Assembly: GCA_046582115.1 (NCBI GenBank)
Contig: JAYGFA010000096.1
Location: 1-27,930 of the forward strand
Reading direction: 5' to 3'
DNA from: UBA11889 sp046582115
Lineage (GTDB): Bacteria > Pseudomonadota > Gammaproteobacteria > Pseudomonadales > Azotimanducaceae
DNA: 27,930 bases
Shown here: positions 15,571 to 22,787 of the stretch, one piece after another
How the letters are laid out: each line of letters opens with the position of its first letter
Numbering within the stretch: the stretch's first letter is position 1
Translations under genes and position numbers: made by a program
The notes under the pieces: generated by a model
Database searches by the model: none
Told to the model about the DNA's origin: nothing
The model's input: only the letters and a program-made list of their open reading frames with translations

Positions 15571-16704
15571 ATGCAACACATCAATGGTACCGATACACCG
15601 CTCGCAAGAGCACAAGCAATTGCGCCGAGCATTGAGCACTTTGCTGAGCTGATCGACGAGACCCGAGAACTCCCCCGCGACGTTGTCGATTCGATGGTGA
15701 ACGCCGGGCTTTTTCGCCTCCTCGTACCAAAATCCCTTGGCGGTGAAGAGATGGATATTCTTGACTATTTGGATGTCGTTCAAACCATTGCGTATGCGGA
15801 CGGCAGTGCCGGTTGGTGTTTGAATCAGGGCGCCGTTTTTGCCACGACAAGCTCGCGAGCGCCCCGGCATTTAGCCGAAGAAGTTTGGGGAGATCCCAAC
15901 ACCGTTGTAGCAAATGGGCCACCTCAAGGTCCCCAATCCGTACCCATCGACCGAGGCTACAGGCTGACGGGTAAATGGGCGTTCTCGAGCGGTTGCCGAC
16001 ACGCAAATTGGATCGCCGCCGTCTCTGGTGGGTCTGGACAACCACCCCGATTGCACCTAGTGCCGCGCGAAGACGTTGATTTCGTTGATGTTTGGGATGT
16101 TCAAGGATTGCGCGGAACGGGCAGCTTCAGCTTTACCGCGAACGACTTATTCGTCCCAGAGTCGCGAGCCATGCTGCTTGATGTCGAACCGCTAGAAGCC
16201 GGCCCACTCTACGTTATTCCACAGCATCTTCTTTTCGCTTGCGGTTTTGGTTGCGTCGCGCTGGGCGTAGCTCGCGCCGGTCTCGACGCCACGATCGAAC
16301 TTGCCAGCGACAAACGGCCGCGGTTCGTTGGCAAGACACTCGCCCACGACCCAGTGGTTCAGAGTCAAATTGGCAAGGCAGAAGCTACCTGGCGCTCGGC
16401 CAAGGCACTGCTGCATGAAAGCATGGGCAGCGTCTGGAATTCGGTTAAATCAACCGGATCAATTTCTGTTGAAGAACGTATTCATCTGCGCATGGCTGGC
16501 ACGCACGCAATTCGGCAATCCGCAAATGTCGTTGACATTGCATATAACCTCAGCGGCTCCGGCGCAATCTTCAGTTCCGCGAAAATCCAGCGCCGATTCC
16601 AAGACGCACACGTCATCACCCAGCAAGTCCAGGGTCGGGAATCACACTATCAGACCGTGGGCGAATATTTCCTTGGCCTCGACCCAACTGGGCCCGTTTT
16701 CTAG
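15571..16704 (+). CDS. Acyl-CoA dehydrogenase-fold flavin-dependent monooxygenase (group D, HsaA/HpaH-C2/DszC-like)
   Basis: The 377-residue protein has the three-domain acyl-CoA dehydrogenase fold. The N-terminal part contains ELPRDVVDSMVNAGLFRLLVPKSLGG, the middle GYRLTGKWAFSSGCRHANWI, and the C-terminal RRFQDAHVITQQVQGRESHYQTVGEYFLGLDP. That C-terminus fits the acyl-CoA dehydrogenase type 2 C-terminal domain used by two-component aromatic hydroxylases such as HsaA, C2-HpaH and DszC, rather than CoA-ester dehydrogenases. It would then need reduced flavin from a separate reductase, which is not in this window. The substrate is unknown. The ATG at 15571 has no evident ribosome binding site and an in-frame TAG sits at 15550-15552, so coupling to the upstream 48-codon ORF or leaderless translation is possible. 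Confidence 0.85.
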   Translation: MQHINGTDTPLARAQAIAPSIEHFAELIDETRELPRDVVDSMVNAGLFRLLVPKSLGGEEMDILDYLDVVQTIAYADGSAGWCLNQGAVFATTSSRAPRHLAEEVWGDPNTVVANGPPQGPQSVPIDRGYRLTGKWAFSSGCRHANWIAAVSGGSGQPPRLHLVPREDVDFVDVWDVQGLRGTGSFSFTANDLFVPESRAMLLDVEPLEAGPLYVIPQHLLFACGFGCVALGVARAGLDATIELASDKRPRFVGKTLAHDPVVQSQIGKAEATWRSAKALLHESMGSVWNSVKSTGSISVEERIHLRMAGTHAIRQSANVVDIAYNLSGSGAIFSSAKIQRRFQDAHVITQQVQGRESHYQTVGEYFLGLDPTGPVF

Positions 16705-16753
16705 AAATCGCCACCTAGTTCGCGGAGCTTTTATTTCTGCCCTTCGCTGTACG

Positions 16754-16770
16754 TGGGTTGAATACCCACA
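16754..16770. other. Hairpin between convergent genes
   Basis: GTGGGT (16754-16759) pairs perfectly with ACCCAC (16765-16770) around a 5-base loop. It sits in the 83-bp gap where the monooxygenase and histidine phosphatase genes converge. It lacks a T-tract on either strand, so it is at most a weak or factor-assisted terminator. Confidence 0.3.
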
Positions 16771-16787
16771 ACGCCTCGCTAAGCCAG

Positions 16788-17375
16788 CTACCCCTTTAAA
16801 TGTTGCGTTTCATTCAGACTGACCAAACTTCGCTCACCCGTTGCCGCACACAAAAAGCGGCTGGCACTCGCATAACGGACGTCCGTAAATAGTCGAGGCG
16901 CCATTTCAAGCACGTGAGATGCCCACATATTCACCACGCCTCCGTGACAAAACACCGCGACACGTTGGCCTGAATGACGCCTGACGATAGATTCGATACC
17001 TCGAACGACCGTAGCTTGAAAAGAAAGCATATCGACGTCGTCTGCGTAGCCTCCATCCACAAAAGCTTTCCACGCGTCGTAATCCTGCGCTTTCAATTCT
17101 TCCATCGGAATGTAACTTGAACTGTCCCGGTCAAACTCTGACACATCGGCCTCAATCATGATCTCCATTTCCGACCGCTGCGCAAATGGCTCCGCGGTTT
17201 CGCGCGCTCTTTTTAGCGGACTCGAATAGACTGCATCAATCTTCATACCAGCAAGCCAATCGGATGCCTCAAGTGCCTGCATCAAACCGACACTCGATAA
17301 AGAAGGATCCGCGGGAACTCCGTCATCCGTTTCTATCCGCAATGGAAGGCCATGTCTTATTAAGACGATTTCCAC
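16788..17375 (-). CDS. Histidine phosphatase superfamily protein
   Basis: The 195-residue protein begins with VLIRHGLPL, where H8 is the phospho-accepting histidine and R7 its partner. YSSPLKRARETAEPF carries the second conserved arginine, and the second catalytic histidine is H144 in VFCHGGVVNMWASHV. The layout fits the phosphoglycerate mutase/CobC/SixA-like branch 1 family. The substrate could be a phosphosugar, nucleotide or phosphoprotein and cannot be fixed from sequence. The start is GTG at 17375, one base after the TGA of the upstream epoxide hydrolase gene, with AGGAA inside the end of that gene, so translation is very probably coupled. It is the last gene of a three-gene minus-strand unit. 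Confidence 0.9.
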   Translation of the reverse strand: MEIVLIRHGLPLRIETDDGVPADPSLSSVGLMQALEASDWLAGMKIDAVYSSPLKRARETAEPFAQRSEMEIMIEADVSEFDRDSSSYIPMEELKAQDYDAWKAFVDGGYADDVDMLSFQATVVRGIESIVRRHSGQRVAVFCHGGVVNMWASHVLEMAPRLFTDVRYASASRFLCAATGERSLVSLNETQHLKG

Positions 17376-17376
17376 G

Positions 17377-18387
17377 TCAGCTAGTTCCTGCTTTTATGTT
17401 CAACCACGCTTCCAGCGCTCCGTTGACCGCTTGAGGGCATTCTTGAGCCATCCAATGTCCGCTATCGACAATGGTTTCCGTTAAGTTAGAACATTTCGCC
17501 CTCATGGGTCGGGCAAGAGGCGAATCGACCGATTCACAGACCGAATCGTATCGCGCTGGCATGAAGAGAACCGGCATTGTCAGTCGCCCTTGGTCGAGCG
17601 CATTTTTCGCGTAGTTCATATTCACTTCGTGATTCATGTAGTAAGAATTCGCGCCAAAGAACCCCGATCGACGGAGCGCATCCGAGTACACGGCCAAAAC
17701 TTCGGCACTTATCACCGCCGAATCCAATGGCAAATCGGGCGCTTGGCTTGCGCCTCCAAACCAGCCACCCGAGGAACGGATCATTGCCGTTAGTGCCGGT
17801 TTGCCAACAGTATCTGGATCACCGCTCCTGAATAATGCCTTGAGGGTGTTTTCAACATCCGCCTCCATCACTGCTTGGGCTTGTTCAAAACATTCCTGGT
17901 AGTACAACTGATAATCCCATTGGCCAACAGGGAACTCGTCCATCGCGTAGACATTCCGATCGACAAGCTCAATTACACGTTCGACCCCGTACTCAAGCGT
18001 GGCGTACGGGACGCAAAGACTCGCCACAGCACGGCAGCGATCTGGATGATGGCTCGCAATATTCCACACAGTCGGGCTGCCCCAATCATGACCAACCCAT
18101 ATCGCCGTTTCTGATCCCAAGGCATCAACAAGGGCAAGCATATCGGCAACCACTTTTTCTTGGGAATAGTCGGCGTGACTATCGTATGTTGAAGATCGGC
18201 CATATCCACGCAGATCTGGTGCAACAGCACGGAATCCTAGGCGAGCCATTGCCGGCAACTGGTACCGCCAGCTATAAGACAGTTCAGGCCATCCGTGAAC
18301 GAACACCATGAGTGGTCCGTCTTTCGGACCGTCTTCTAAGTAGAAAGTCTTGTGGCCATCCGTTTCAACCAGACGAGCAACAGCCAT
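17377..18387 (-). CDS. Epoxide hydrolase-like alpha/beta hydrolase
   Basis: The 336-residue protein has the epoxide hydrolase pattern. VFVHGWPELSYSWRYQ contains the HGxP oxyanion motif (H31-P34), the nucleophile is D101 in VGHDWGSPTVW, and the base is H311 in DSGHWMAQECPQ. An aspartate nucleophile in GHDWG fits epoxide hydrolases and dehalogenases; the HGWP motif favours the former. The cap region is rich in tyrosine (YQLYYQE, SYYMNHEV), where ring-opening tyrosines would lie. I chose the internal ATG at 18387, with AGGAA upstream. The longer reading frame starts at 18465 inside the preceding gene. It lies 14 bp after the TPR/peptidase gene. Confidence 0.9.
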   Translation of the reverse strand: MAVARLVETDGHKTFYLEDGPKDGPLMVFVHGWPELSYSWRYQLPAMARLGFRAVAPDLRGYGRSSTYDSHADYSQEKVVADMLALVDALGSETAIWVGHDWGSPTVWNIASHHPDRCRAVASLCVPYATLEYGVERVIELVDRNVYAMDEFPVGQWDYQLYYQECFEQAQAVMEADVENTLKALFRSGDPDTVGKPALTAMIRSSGGWFGGASQAPDLPLDSAVISAEVLAVYSDALRRSGFFGANSYYMNHEVNMNYAKNALDQGRLTMPVLFMPARYDSVCESVDSPLARPMRAKCSNLTETIVDSGHWMAQECPQAVNGALEAWLNIKAGTS

Positions 18388-18401
18388 ACCTACATTCCTC
18401 G

Positions 18402-19892
18402 TCAATACGAAAGCGGATTCGGAAGCGACAATAGCGACAACGAAATCCTTGCTCGCTTGCGCCAATCTTCGCTCGCGTCCCAGTGGTAAGTTTTCCTCAA
18501 GTGCAGCTTCGCCAACGCCTCATTCCCGCTCAGTCGATACGCTTCGCCTAAATAGTAATTAATACGTGGCGCCCAGGGCGCTAATCTGTGGGCAACGAGC
18601 AGATAATTGATGGCGTCGCCTGGTTTGCCGGTATGCACGTAGACAACGCCAAGTCCAAATGCGGCATCGACCCGTTCTGGGTCCGCCTTGAGAGCGGTGC
18701 GATATAGTTCGGCCGCTTCGTCCCAGTTTCGTTTGCACAGCGCGGCGATATCTTCCATACAGCGCGAAACAATTAACTCCGCCATACGAACGTTTGCACC
18801 TGGATCAGAAGGATCTAGTTCGAGAGCTTGCTCCGCTATTGTGTACGCCTTTCCACGTAGGCCGCGAAGGGCTTGGGAGTAACTGACGAGCACTGAAACA
18901 TCGTTCGGCCTCTCTGCAAGGACATCCTCCAGAAAACGCCCGGCCAAAAGGGGATTACGCGCCATAACTACGCGGGCAAGACTGAGCCGTGCCTCTAGAC
19001 GAGTTAGGCAAACAACATCCAACGGTTGGGTACTCCCCGGTTCAAATTCGATGGTCCTTACCGGAAGGTCTTCGCGTTGGAAATAACTCCGCAAAGGACC
19101 AACCAAATCGTTTGAGCTGTATCCGGTAAACGTACGAATGGCTTCGGAAGAAGACATACCAGCATCGATCGCAACCAGCATGTCACCAATGCGATTTTCG
19201 ATGAACTCATTTTGTGCATCTTGTCCGTGGTAGAGGAAGTGCACTACCGCCCACGCCTTCTCATAGACACCCGGTAAAACGTGCCGAGACCAATCAACGG
19301 TATACCTCTCATCAAGAATCTGACTCACGTACGGTCGCCGATTCAGTATGCGACGATAACTCGGGGTAACAACTGGTCGCCCCACGACGGCGTGTCTTGG
19401 CGACACAAATTGAGCTGTCGAAAGGTAAACGGCAAAACCTTCCTCAAACCAAATAGGCAGGTTCAATGGGCTATATCTACGCAACAGGTAATGGGTGTAT
19501 TCATGAAACGCAACTTGAAAGCGTCCACGTGCACCTTCGTCGGGGCCAAACACAAGCAAGTGTTCTTGGAACGAAGGCTTCATAAAACCCGCGATTCGGT
19601 CGTTGTCGAAAGTCTCTCGAAAGTCGTCTTTGCTTTTAAAGGCAAGGACACGTAATGGTCGAACTTGTTCTCGGTCGGTGGTCAAAATTTGCACCGACAT
19701 GCGATGGAAGTCTTCCAGGGCTCGAGCAAGCTCTAATCCATCCTTCGGATCAATATCTGTGACAAGATCGAAGTGGGGCGTCGTTATCCGACACCATTCG
19801 TGATCGGCGATGCTGGCCGACGCGACACATGGCACGAATAACGCCAAGGCGAGACAACAGTAGCTTCGCCTTATGACGGTCCGTAAACTCAT
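18402..19892 (-). CDS. Exported gluzincin (peptidase MA-like) protein with C-terminal TPR repeats
   Basis: The product of about 496 residues starts with a signal peptide (SYCCLALALFVPCVASAS). An N-terminal domain carries a zinc-peptidase motif, H130-E131-Y-T-H134, with the downstream glutamate at 150/151 in LPIWFEEGFAVYLS. This HExxH plus WxxEGxA arrangement is typical of gluzincin peptidase MA-like domains. From about residue 290 to the end the sequence is helical and repetitive (NPLLAGRFLEDVLAERPND, ALELDPSDPGANVRMAEL, ALKADPERVDAAFGLGVVY), i.e. tetratricopeptide repeats. It should act in the periplasm as a peptidase or scaffold; the target is unknown. ATG at 19892 gives the best signal peptide; a GTG at 19916 would overlap the divergent gene. 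It heads the unit with the epoxide hydrolase and histidine phosphatase. Confidence 0.82.
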   Translation of the reverse strand: MSLRTVIRRSYCCLALALFVPCVASASIADHEWCRITTPHFDLVTDIDPKDGLELARALEDFHRMSVQILTTDREQVRPLRVLAFKSKDDFRETFDNDRIAGFMKPSFQEHLLVFGPDEGARGRFQVAFHEYTHYLLRRYSPLNLPIWFEEGFAVYLSTAQFVSPRHAVVGRPVVTPSYRRILNRRPYVSQILDERYTVDWSRHVLPGVYEKAWAVVHFLYHGQDAQNEFIENRIGDMLVAIDAGMSSSEAIRTFTGYSSNDLVGPLRSYFQREDLPVRTIEFEPGSTQPLDVVCLTRLEARLSLARVVMARNPLLAGRFLEDVLAERPNDVSVLVSYSQALRGLRGKAYTIAEQALELDPSDPGANVRMAELIVSRCMEDIAALCKRNWDEAAELYRTALKADPERVDAAFGLGVVYVHTGKPGDAINYLLVAHRLAPWAPRINYYLGEAYRLSGNEALAKLHLRKTYHWDASEDWRKRARISLSLLSLPNPLSY

Positions 19893-19896
19893 TTGA

Positions 19897-20415
19897 ATGA
19901 AGCGGATCACATGCACTCTACTCGCTCTCGCATCGGCCTCGGGAATGGGTGCACCAACGTCTGTACCCTGGTTACCCCTAGTCTGCCAAGCCGAAAAGAC
20001 CGTTGGCCTGCACGATTACCTCGAGGCCGAAAGTAAGCCCGTTGAAGTGTATGAGCCATCAATCTTTTTCGCATCCCGCTTTACTTTGCGTGAAAACCGG
20101 ACGTTTGCAACGTTTTTGGAGCAGGAAAACGTCGCGCTTTACGTAACAATGACGGACGCCCAATCCGGCGAAGTGAGCGAGTTTCAATGCGACACTGTCC
20201 GCGGAACCGGAGATACCTATGGGTACAGCTGTCATAATGCGCCACCATCAGACATCCTTATGGTCAATCCAGAATCGATGCGCTTTACGCGCGGCGCGGT
20301 TGGCGGGTGGACGTTCTATTCAGCTGGCAACGATCACAATGGCACGTCGCTTTTCGTCGAATACGGACTTTGTCGAAGACTAGACGACGTGACAACAAAC
20401 GACGGCGAGTTTTAG
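19897..20415 (+). CDS. Hypothetical exported protein with four cysteines
   Basis: No family is recognised. The 172-residue product has a plausible signal peptide (MKRITCTLLALASASGMGA). The mature part has four cysteines (C30, C98, C112, C159), which could form two disulfides in the periplasm, and is rich in beta-favouring, aromatic segments (SIFFASRFTLRENRTFATFL, GGWTFYSAGNDHNGTSLFVE). The ATG lies only 4 bp from the ATG of the divergent TPR/peptidase gene, so its promoter must lie inside that gene; no ribosome binding site is obvious. Its 3' end overlaps the next small gene by 3 bp tail to tail. Length and composition support a real gene; function is unknown. Confidence 0.7.
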   Translation: MKRITCTLLALASASGMGAPTSVPWLPLVCQAEKTVGLHDYLEAESKPVEVYEPSIFFASRFTLRENRTFATFLEQENVALYVTMTDAQSGEVSEFQCDTVRGTGDTYGYSCHNAPPSDILMVNPESMRFTRGAVGGWTFYSAGNDHNGTSLFVEYGLCRRLDDVTTNDGEF

Positions 20416-20636
20416 TCGTCGTCGACGACCGCTTCCCTCGCGTCTTCCAACACAGCAATTACCGCTTCGTCGACGTCTACTAACGTGCTCTCATCCAGCA
20501 CCTTTTCGGCCGTTACATTAATCACTTCAATTGCAGCGAGGCTTTCTTCGACGGTCAGCCTATGCACTTTGACAACATCATCAGCAAACGACATTGCAGC
20601 CAAGAAGCTTGCAGCTAGGAGCAGAATAATCTTCAT
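20412..20636 (-). CDS. Small acidic exported protein (74 aa), unknown
   Basis: From the ATG at 20636 the product starts with a textbook signal peptide, MKIILLLAASFLAAMSFA, leaving a mature chain of about 56 residues. That chain is strongly acidic (about 18 Asp/Glu against about 4 Lys/Arg) and ends in DDD. It has regular valine/alanine spacing (VDVDEAVIAVLEDAREAV), suggesting helices. No family is recognised. A longer frame from a TTG at 20690 is unlikely because it buries the signal peptide. The stop overlaps the stop of the convergent exported protein gene. Periplasmic location is inferred; a metal- or cation-binding role would be speculation. Confidence 0.62.
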   Translation of the reverse strand: MKIILLLAASFLAAMSFADDVVKVHRLTVEESLAAIEVINVTAEKVLDESTLVDVDEAVIAVLEDAREAVVDDD

Positions 20637-20710
20637 CTTGTGGATATCCGAAACGAATTGGGCCACCGAATCACCATATGGACCAGTCAATGCTTGAGTC
20701 TACCAAAATT

Positions 20711-20731
20711 CCTAAAGGAAGATCCTTTGGG
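20711..20731 (-). terminator. Probable terminator after the ELM1-family gene
   Basis: CCTAAAGGA (20711-20719) pairs with TCCTTTGGG (20723-20731) over nine positions with one wobble and a 3-base loop. On the minus strand it lies about 20 bases after the ELM1-family stop and is followed by AATTTTGG, a short T run. The stem is good but the T-tract is poor, so this is a moderate-confidence call. Confidence 0.5.
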
Positions 20732-20749
20732 ACCGTGTACGGGGATAGA

Positions 20750-21676
20750 TTACGATAGGAAGAGCAACCGCTCCAGTACGATATCGGCGCATCGATCGCA
20801 TTCTGACGTCGTTCGAGCGACCGCGTTGTTTGACGGCATCCGTGGACTTTCGTGGAACAGATGTATTTGATTGTTCTCACGCAATTTCAACAAACCTCGA
20901 GCCAGCTTGTTTGATCTTTTCGGCCGTTTAAGCGGCAATTCAATAACACCCACGAAGGCCCCAGCAGATAACGCCTCATACAACATAGAAACACTGTCAG
21001 CCGTGACCCACACTTGAGTCGCTACGGGTAATCTCGATTCAAGAAAATCAGTCGCTGAATCTTGCCATCTTGTGAACGCAATATCGGCACGGTTTGCCAA
21101 GACGCCACTCATAGAGGACGGTGTCCGGCGGGAATCGCAGATCGTCCAATCTAGTTCCGGGTTGGCATGTATCACCGACTCGACTTGGCGAAATACCTCA
21201 GCATCATTCCATTCAAAGTGACGATTAACGCCCCCAAGTAAAACCAAACCGGTGTTGGCTTGTTTCTCCAAATTCTGTACCGGACTTATCACCCCTAACG
21301 TTTCCACAACATTCTTGGCGCCGCGGTGCCGATCGTGATGTGGGGCAAACACCAAATCGAAGAACTGAACGGGTAGCGTTGGGCTCATGAGCAAAACCGT
21401 ACGACCGCCACAGAGCAACCGGGCCACAAGTATCGGCCAGTGCGTTGCATGACCCGCACCGACGATGAGATCGGGTCGGCGACTCACGGGTACGCGCTTT
21501 TGAACGTGCGCCTTAATTTCTGCGCCCCAAACGTTTGGCGTACGAGCGTCAAACTCTCGAACATCCACAGATATTCTGTCGGCCAAAGCTTGAATTAATC
21601 CCAGCGTCTGTTTCTCGTGACCGAGCTTACCGTCGACAAAACGCCACACTTGAAGAGTCCGCGCTGAAGTATTCAT
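20750..21676 (-). CDS. ELM1 (DUF1022) family protein, putative GT-B glycosyltransferase-like
   Basis: The 308-residue protein opens with LQVWRFVDGKLGHEKQTLGLIQAL, the hallmark start of the bacterial family annotated as mitochondrial fission ELM1. Later matching segments are PDLIVGAGHATHWPILVARLL, LLMSPTLPVQFFDLVFAPHHD, and WVTADSVSMLYEALSAGAFVGVIELP. The last resembles the donor-binding half of GT-B folds, which is why a glycosyltransferase-like role is suspected. The eukaryotic name refers to a plant protein and says nothing direct about bacteria. I chose the ATG at 21676 over an in-frame GTG at 21700. It lies downstream of cysE on the same strand with a 135-bp gap containing a strong hairpin. 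Confidence 0.85.
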   Translation of the reverse strand: MNTSARTLQVWRFVDGKLGHEKQTLGLIQALADRISVDVREFDARTPNVWGAEIKAHVQKRVPVSRRPDLIVGAGHATHWPILVARLLCGGRTVLLMSPTLPVQFFDLVFAPHHDRHRGAKNVVETLGVISPVQNLEKQANTGLVLLGGVNRHFEWNDAEVFRQVESVIHANPELDWTICDSRRTPSSMSGVLANRADIAFTRWQDSATDFLESRLPVATQVWVTADSVSMLYEALSAGAFVGVIELPLKRPKRSNKLARGLLKLRENNQIHLFHESPRMPSNNAVARTTSECDRCADIVLERLLFLS

Positions 21677-21722
21677 AGGCCTATCCAATATCTCGCCCAC
21701 AAACGAGCTACTTTATATCTAT

Positions 21723-21741
21723 CCGCGAAACCCTTTCGCGG
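21723..21741. other. Perfect 8-bp hairpin between cysE and the ELM1-family gene
   Basis: CCGCGAAA (21723-21730) and TTTCGCGG (21734-21741) form a perfect stem with loop CCC. It lies about 70 bp after the cysE stop and 46 bp before the ELM1-family ATG. No T-tract follows on the minus strand (ATAGATATAAAG), so it is either a factor-assisted terminator of cysE or a leader/operator element of the next gene. Confidence 0.45.
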
Positions 21742-21811
21742 CAAAGACTCTCGAGTTCGTCGTCGCAGCGCCGCTTGTTGTGCGGGAAAAACATGCGTTG
21801 ATCCGAGCCGT

Positions 21812-22633
21812 TTATTTGTCGGGTCCTATAGTCTGATCCATGCCAAACGCAGGATTATCATCGGACGGTCGGCCGACAACTTCCGCCGGAACCCCGGCTA
21901 CAGTGACATGCGGCGGCACATGATTGAGAACAACACTTCCAGCACCAACTTTCGCGCCCTCACCAACTTCTATATTGCCTATCACCTTGCATCCGGCTCC
22001 GAGAAGGACCCCATGCCGTATTTTTGGGTGTCGATCACCCGTGTCTTTACCGGTTCCTCCCAAGGTCACCGAATGCAGAATAGATACATCGTCTTCGATC
22101 ACAGAGGTTTCGCCAATGACGATCCCTGTAGCGTGATCCAACATTAGCCCTCGTCCAATCTCGGCGGCCGGATGTATGTCAACGCCCAGACCCACACTGA
22201 TTTGACTCTGAAAAAATTGGGCTAGCGTGTGTCTCCCATGCGTCCATAGCCAATGAGCAATTCGATAGGCCTGTAACGCGTGAAAACCCTTGAAATACAA
22301 GAAAGGGGTAGATAAGTCCTTACAAGCAGGATCGCGTTGGTAGTTCGCTATTACATCGATTTCGGCGGAAGCAAGGATTCCATCATCATCGTTCATCGCT
22401 TCTTCGATGATGTCGCGAATGAGCATTGTTGGAAGCATCGGGTTATCGAGTTTGCTCGCCAATCGAAAACTGAGTGCGGCTCGAAAACTGCCATGGTTGA
22501 GTACGGTCGCGTGGAAATAGCTACCGAGAATGGGTTCCTCTATTGCCTTGGCTTCTGCCTCAGATCGCATAATCTCCCACACGCCTTCATCGAGCGCTAT
22601 CTCGTCTTTAGCCTTTTCGAACGAACTCGCCAT
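21812..22633 (-). CDS. cysE: Serine O-acetyltransferase
   Basis: The 273-residue protein matches the usual CysE length. It catalyses acetyl transfer from acetyl-CoA to L-serine, giving O-acetylserine for cysteine synthesis in the cytoplasm. The N-terminal helical domain reads EGVWEIMRSEAEAKAIEEPILGSYFHATVL. The C-terminal left-handed beta-helix of hexapeptide repeats includes GVDIHPAAEIGRGLMLDHATG with the catalytic DH pair, VIGETSVIEDDVSILHSVTLGG, and GAGCKVIGNIEVGEGAKVGAGSVVL. ATG at 22633 is preferred over the upstream in-frame start at 22657 because AAGGAGGG sits 8 bases upstream. It diverges from nadK across about 150 bp. Feedback inhibition by cysteine is a known family property, not something seen here. 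Confidence 0.97.
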   Translation of the reverse strand: MASSFEKAKDEIALDEGVWEIMRSEAEAKAIEEPILGSYFHATVLNHGSFRAALSFRLASKLDNPMLPTMLIRDIIEEAMNDDDGILASAEIDVIANYQRDPACKDLSTPFLYFKGFHALQAYRIAHWLWTHGRHTLAQFFQSQISVGLGVDIHPAAEIGRGLMLDHATGIVIGETSVIEDDVSILHSVTLGGTGKDTGDRHPKIRHGVLLGAGCKVIGNIEVGEGAKVGAGSVVLNHVPPHVTVAGVPAEVVGRPSDDNPAFGMDQTIGPDK

Positions 22634-22762
22634 GTCGAGGTCCCTCCTTACGAACAAGCCACAACTAATGCGTGCAACAACGGGTACTACGCCACATCAG
22701 CCTTGCATAGCGTGAAGTGTCGGGAACTGCGTTTCAAGGTCCTTTGGAGGAGTTCGCGCGCG

Positions 22763-22768
22763 TATAAT
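22763..22768 (+). promoter_or_regulatory. Candidate -10 element for nadK
   Basis: A consensus TATAAT sits 19 bases upstream of the nadK ATG, which would give a very short 5' UTR that still holds the GCGGAG ribosome binding site. No convincing -35 is present at 16-18 bp spacing. CGCGC and GCGCG blocks flank the hexamer symmetrically, so the local dyad may matter for the divergent cysE control region. Confidence 0.4.
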
Positions 22769-22787
22769 CCGTGCGCGGAGCATATTG

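Noticed and set aside
15454..16045. Minus-strand frames of 138 and 154 residues over the monooxygenase 5' half
   Set aside because: Arginine/serine-rich sequence without domains, typical of antisense shadow translation.
16301..16822. 173-residue plus-strand frame overlapping the end of the monooxygenase
   Set aside because: Most of it overlaps the monooxygenase in another frame; the extension through the convergent gap has no supporting motif.
20418..20429. 12-bp palindrome GTCGTCGACGAC at the end of the small acidic gene
   Set aside because: It is explained by the Asp/Val codons of the acidic C-terminus and has no T-tract; not treated as a terminator.
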